A DNA stretch of 31,237 nt from Salinimicrobium sp964572365 (lineage in GTDB: Bacteria; Bacteroidota; Bacteroidia; Flavobacteriales; Flavobacteriaceae). The position numbers were made by a program, and so were the translations under genes. Under the pieces are notes generated by a model that had not been told where the DNA came from, made no database searches, and worked only from the letters and a program-made list of their open reading frames with translations. The stretch spans positions 1 through 31,237 of the forward strand of contig CAZNFK010000017.1 of the NCBI GenBank assembly GCA_964572365.1, given 5' to 3'. Shown here in pieces: positions 28,402 through 31,237 of this stretch (its first letter is position 1; each line of letters begins with the position of its first letter).

Positions 28402-31237
28402 TTTTATACCTCCTTACAATAGATTTAATGCCCCGCAGCGGGATCAATACCCAATCGGGACGGTTGTTTAATTCATAATTCAATTCATAGATCGCTTTTT
28501 CAAGCAGGAATGTTTCCATGAGGATCTCAATATCTTCGGCCTCATCGGGGATGAAATCATTGTCACCCACATTCTCATAATAACCCTGCAGGAACATACG
28601 GGTGACCAGGTAATACCAGGATTCTGCCCAAAGTTCAAGATCTCCTTCTTTCTTCTGCTGTTCGAGTTCTGTATCAATAATACTGCTGTAAGCCGCGTAA
28701 TGGAACGATCTTACCATTCCCGCAACATCCCGCAGCGGTGATCTTTTTAACCTTCTTTCACTAAATGATCTTGCCGGCTCGCCTTCAAAATCGATTATCA
28801 CAAAATCCTTTCCTGTCCAGAGAACCTGCCCCAAATGATAATCCCCGTGGGTACGTATCTTCATTATCGGGATCTTATGGTCAAATACTTTTTTGAAGCA
28901 TTTTAGAACATCGGTTTTCATTTCCAGAACTTCCTTAGCTTCGGGTTGTAATTCTTCGGGCAGATTCTTCAGGTTTTTCTGAAGGTTTTGAAACGCGTTC
29001 CGGGTAAGGGACTGCAAGGATGAAAATAATGATCTCTGGTAGTGCAGGGAAAAAGGCTCGTGTTCAAAATCCTTTACTTCTGGATGTTCCGCAAGAGCCT
29101 TGTGCATCTCGGCGGTACGTTGCCCTAACAGGGAGATCCTTTCAGGAAAAATAACTCCCATCAGTTCTTTCATTTGCTCAGAAAGCTCATCATATTTAAG
29201 CGGAGTAAGATCATGTTCTACATATTCTTCCGCAGCATCTTTTGGACGGGTCAATACCCTCTCAAAAAAGCGTTTTAAGGAGTCCTTTGTGTAATCCCAG
29301 GCGTCACCCTGATTAGGGATCAGATCTTGCATCATACCCAGAACAATAATGTTTTTGGTGTCTGGTTTATATTCGATGGCTCCCACAAACCGTGGTGAAT
29401 TCTTGTAATCCGTCTTTTCGGTAAGGTAGCGGGTGATCTCAAGATCGGGATTGATGGTATTGTCCAGCTTCCTGTACAGTTTTAGGAAATATTTATTGTC
29501 AAAAATGAGAGAGGTGTTGCTTTGTTCAGCATTGAGGATCTTGGAATGTATGTGATGATGGTCTGCTTCCATTCCGTTCTCACTGTGATAGAAAACGAGG
29601 TTTCCTTTTCCACTTTTCAGTTTTCGGCCTTTCCGTATGTTCTTGAAAAGTTCATTCCTAAATCTTTCATTATAAACGGTATCAAAAAGGTATCCGTTTT
29701 CACCACCCAGCACCATTTCGGCCAGGATGCCCTGTGCCGGGATCTCCCTGTGATCTTCCTCATTGTTTTCTGAAATAAAACCTAACGGAAGCTGGTAGAC
29801 ATCGGGCAAGCCATCATTGTAGTTCACTTCAATGGTGATTAAAGTTGAAGGAACGTCCTTCACCGGTATATGTACTTTGTTGACCACAGAAATATTTTGG
29901 ATTACCCTTGACTTCCCTCCAAACCAGCGACAGCTGTTGAGATAAGAAGGTAAAATGTCATTTTCAAAGCGTGCCAGCACCTTGTTTTCCAGCAGTTTTT
30001 CCCACTCAGAGATCTTTATGACAGGAGTTATGGCTTTTTCTGCATGTGGTTTTTCTTTTTGCAGCTGGAACCAATAATAGCCGTGAGGTGCCATGGTGAA
30101 GAGATACGGCTGCTCGGTGATCCTTGGGAATTTATTGTGGCTGAAAACCTCTACGGGAATGTAACCTTCATACGGCTCCAGATCAAGCTCTGCGGCCTGC
30201 GGAAATCTTGATAAATTACCAAGAACGAGAATATCTTCATCTTCAAAGGTCCTGGTGTAGGCAATGATCTTCGCATTGCTGGGAGAAAGGAAATTGATAT
30301 CTCCACGGCCAAAAGCCTTGTACTTTTTACGCATGCTTATGATTCGCTTCATCCACCAAAGCAGGGAAGAGGAATTCATTTGTTCGGTCTCTACATTGAC
30401 CGATTCATATTTATAAGCTGGGTCAATGATTACCGGCAGGTATAATTTATGGGGATTGGCAGTGGAAAAACCAGCATTTCTATCTGCTGTCCACTGCATG
30501 GGGGTTCTTACCCCGTCACGGTCTCCCAGGTAAAAGTTGTCTCCCATTCCTATTTCATCTCCATAATAGATAACAGGAGTTCCCGGAAGGGAGAATAGCA
30601 AGACATTCATCAATTCGATCTTACTGCGGTTGTTTTCCAGGAGTGGCGCAAGCCTGTGCCTTATCCCCACATTGATCTTTGCCTGCGGATCTTTGGTATA
30701 GACCTTATACATATAATCCCGCTCCTCATCGGTCACCATTTCAAGGGTCAATTCATCGTGGTTCCTCAAAAATATCGCCCACTGGCAGGATTCAGGTATT
30801 TCGGGAGTCTGGTCGATAATATCCATAATAGGGTAACGGTCTTCCATTTTTATGGACATGAACATTCTCGGCATGATCGGGAAATGGTAGTTCATGTGAC
30901 ATTCATCTCCATCTCCAAAATAAGCAGCGGAATCTTCGGGCCACATATTGGCTTCTGCCAACAACAGTTTGTTGTCATAGAACTTATCTACATGTGCCCG
31001 CAATTTTTTCAGGAACTTATGCGTTTCCGGAAGGTTTTCACAATTGGTTCCTTCCCGTTCGTACAGGTAAGGGACCGCATCGAGTCTAAAGCCATCGACG
31101 CCCAGGTCACACCAGAAGTCGAGTATGTTGAATACTTCTTTCTGGACTTTAGGGTTGTCAAAATTCAGGTCGGGCTGGTGAGAAAAAAACCGGTGCCAAA
31201 AGTATTGATTTGCCTCAGGATCCCAGGTCCAGTTGGA
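28394..31237 (-). CDS. treS: trehalose synthase-maltokinase fusion, N-terminus beyond the window
   Basis: About 947 codons visible, running off the right edge; roughly 150 N-terminal residues of the fusion are missing. The first visible part is the TreS GH13 domain with the nucleophile in DGFRLDAVPYL, LLAEANMWPEDSAAYFG (acid/base Glu) and FLRNHDELTLEMV; it interconverts trehalose and maltose. The C-terminal half is a maltokinase (Pep2/Mak): PSYLNSCRWFGGKSRVI, LIFDNKYFLKLYRK, then RTHGDYHLGQVLWTGKD and VIIDFEGEPARSFSERRLK. It phosphorylates maltose to maltose-1-phosphate, the donor for GlgE. Next gene is glgB, overlapping by 8 nt, so the pair feeds alpha-glucan synthesis. An in-frame TTG at 31003 is internal, not the start. 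Confidence 0.96.
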   Translation of the reverse strand, partial: SNWTWDPEANQYFWHRFFSHQPDLNFDNPKVQKEVFNILDFWCDLGVDGFRLDAVPYLYEREGTNCENLPETHKFLKKLRAHVDKFYDNKLLLAEANMWPEDSAAYFGDGDECHMNYHFPIMPRMFMSIKMEDRYPIMDIIDQTPEIPESCQWAIFLRNHDELTLEMVTDEERDYMYKVYTKDPQAKINVGIRHRLAPLLENNRSKIELMNVLLFSLPGTPVIYYGDEIGMGDNFYLGDRDGVRTPMQWTADRNAGFSTANPHKLYLPVIIDPAYKYESVNVETEQMNSSSLLWWMKRIISMRKKYKAFGRGDINFLSPSNAKIIAYTRTFEDEDILVLGNLSRFPQAAELDLEPYEGYIPVEVFSHNKFPRITEQPYLFTMAPHGYYWFQLQKEKPHAEKAITPVIKISEWEKLLENKVLARFENDILPSYLNSCRWFGGKSRVIQNISVVNKVHIPVKDVPSTLITIEVNYNDGLPDVYQLPLGFISENNEEDHREIPAQGILAEMVLGGENGYLFDTVYNERFRNELFKNIRKGRKLKSGKGNLVFYHSENGMEADHHHIHSKILNAEQSNTSLIFDNKYFLKLYRKLDNTINPDLEITRYLTEKTDYKNSPRFVGAIEYKPDTKNIIVLGMMQDLIPNQGDAWDYTKDSLKRFFERVLTRPKDAAEEYVEHDLTPLKYDELSEQMKELMGVIFPERISLLGQRTAEMHKALAEHPEVKDFEHEPFSLHYQRSLFSSLQSLTRNAFQNLQKNLKNLPEELQPEAKEVLEMKTDVLKCFKKVFDHKIPIMKIRTHGDYHLGQVLWTGKDFVIIDFEGEPARSFSERRLKRSPLRDVAGMVRSFHYAAYSSIIDTELEQQKKEGDLELWAESWYYLVTRMFLQGYYENVGDNDFIPDEAEDIEILMETFLLEKAIYELNYELNNRPDWVLIPLRGIKSIVRRYKNG

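Noticed and set aside
27407..28471. A 354-residue Ser/Phe-rich open frame antisense to the glgB extension
   Set aside because: It is the complement of the K/S/P/E-rich coding strand, whose biased codons leave the opposite strand open; it has no domain, and the coupled glgB frame explains the region.
1..31237. CRISPR array, tRNA/rRNA genes, prophage or complete IS element
   Set aside because: No regularly spaced direct repeats, no tRNA- or rRNA-like segment, and no transposase, integrase or phage structural gene were recognised by reading both strands.

Overview
The window is a 31.2 kb chromosomal segment from a member of the Bacteroidota, most likely a marine-type Flavobacteriaceae (Gramella/Salinimicrobium/Salegentibacter-like; the genus is a guess). 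The grounds are a C-terminal type IX secretion sorting domain on a multicopper oxidase, Bacteroidota-type promoters (TTTG-N18-21-TAnnTTTG), almost no Shine-Dalgarno sites, moderate GC and flavobacterial versions of FtsH, DUF2892 and S9 peptidase. Three runs of exactly 100 N (1226-1325, 5545-5644, 10345-10444) are scaffold placeholders. Each one interrupts a gene that is otherwise intact: a GNAT acetyltransferase and the 5' end of an S9 peptidase, an esterase, and the multicopper oxidase.

Left part (1-9483, all + strand): housekeeping and envelope genes. In order: the tail of a VOC/glyoxalase protein, a four-helix membrane protein, the GNAT acetyltransferase, a secreted S9 prolyl-oligopeptidase-type peptidase, a CxxC/CxxC two-helix membrane protein, a small lipoprotein, a CopD-like membrane protein, a GYF-CD225 protein paired with a DUF2752 protein, a secreted esterase, a short CDF-like cation transporter, a 2'-5' RNA ligase-like protein, a DUF2892 protein and a KefB/C-type antiporter with RCK domains.

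Middle (9486-13495): a bidirectional terminator, a CotA-like multicopper oxidase exported by T9SS (- strand), the divergent formate-tetrahydrofolate ligase fhs, and then a 431-bp gene-free stretch. That stretch holds two back-to-back terminators and a promoter-to-terminator unit on the - strand that may be a small RNA.

Right-centre (13825-22784): a DUF2267 gene diverges from a compact + strand cluster. The cluster encodes an RLAN-type RimK-like ATP-grasp ligase, a GCS2-type carboxylate-amine ligase (4-nt ATGA overlap), an N-formylglutamate amidohydrolase-like hydrolase and a COG2187 kinase-fold protein. The first three form a predicted peptide-bond-making and peptide-bond-breaking set whose product is unknown, and this is the strongest candidate for an uncharacterised system here. 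It is followed by a PEBP/YbhB protein, a proline-rich 61-residue peptide, a zinc alcohol dehydrogenase and an FtsH that lies outside the usual flavobacterial ftsH neighbourhood as I know it.

Right end (22790-31237, - strand): after a 141-bp MITE-like element, a tight five-gene operon (read right to left) encodes a TreS-maltokinase fusion, a GlgB branching enzyme, a luciferase-like flavin oxidoreductase, a zinc alcohol dehydrogenase and an OsmC peroxidase. TreS-maltokinase plus GlgB indicates alpha-glucan synthesis from trehalose through maltose-1-phosphate (GlgE pathway; glgE is not in the window). This GlgB carries a disordered, lysine-rich, histone-H1-like extension of about 325 residues, which is the most unusual single protein feature in the window. 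The right half as a whole reads as a general stress-tolerance region (osmoprotectant/storage glucan, peroxide defence, proteostasis).
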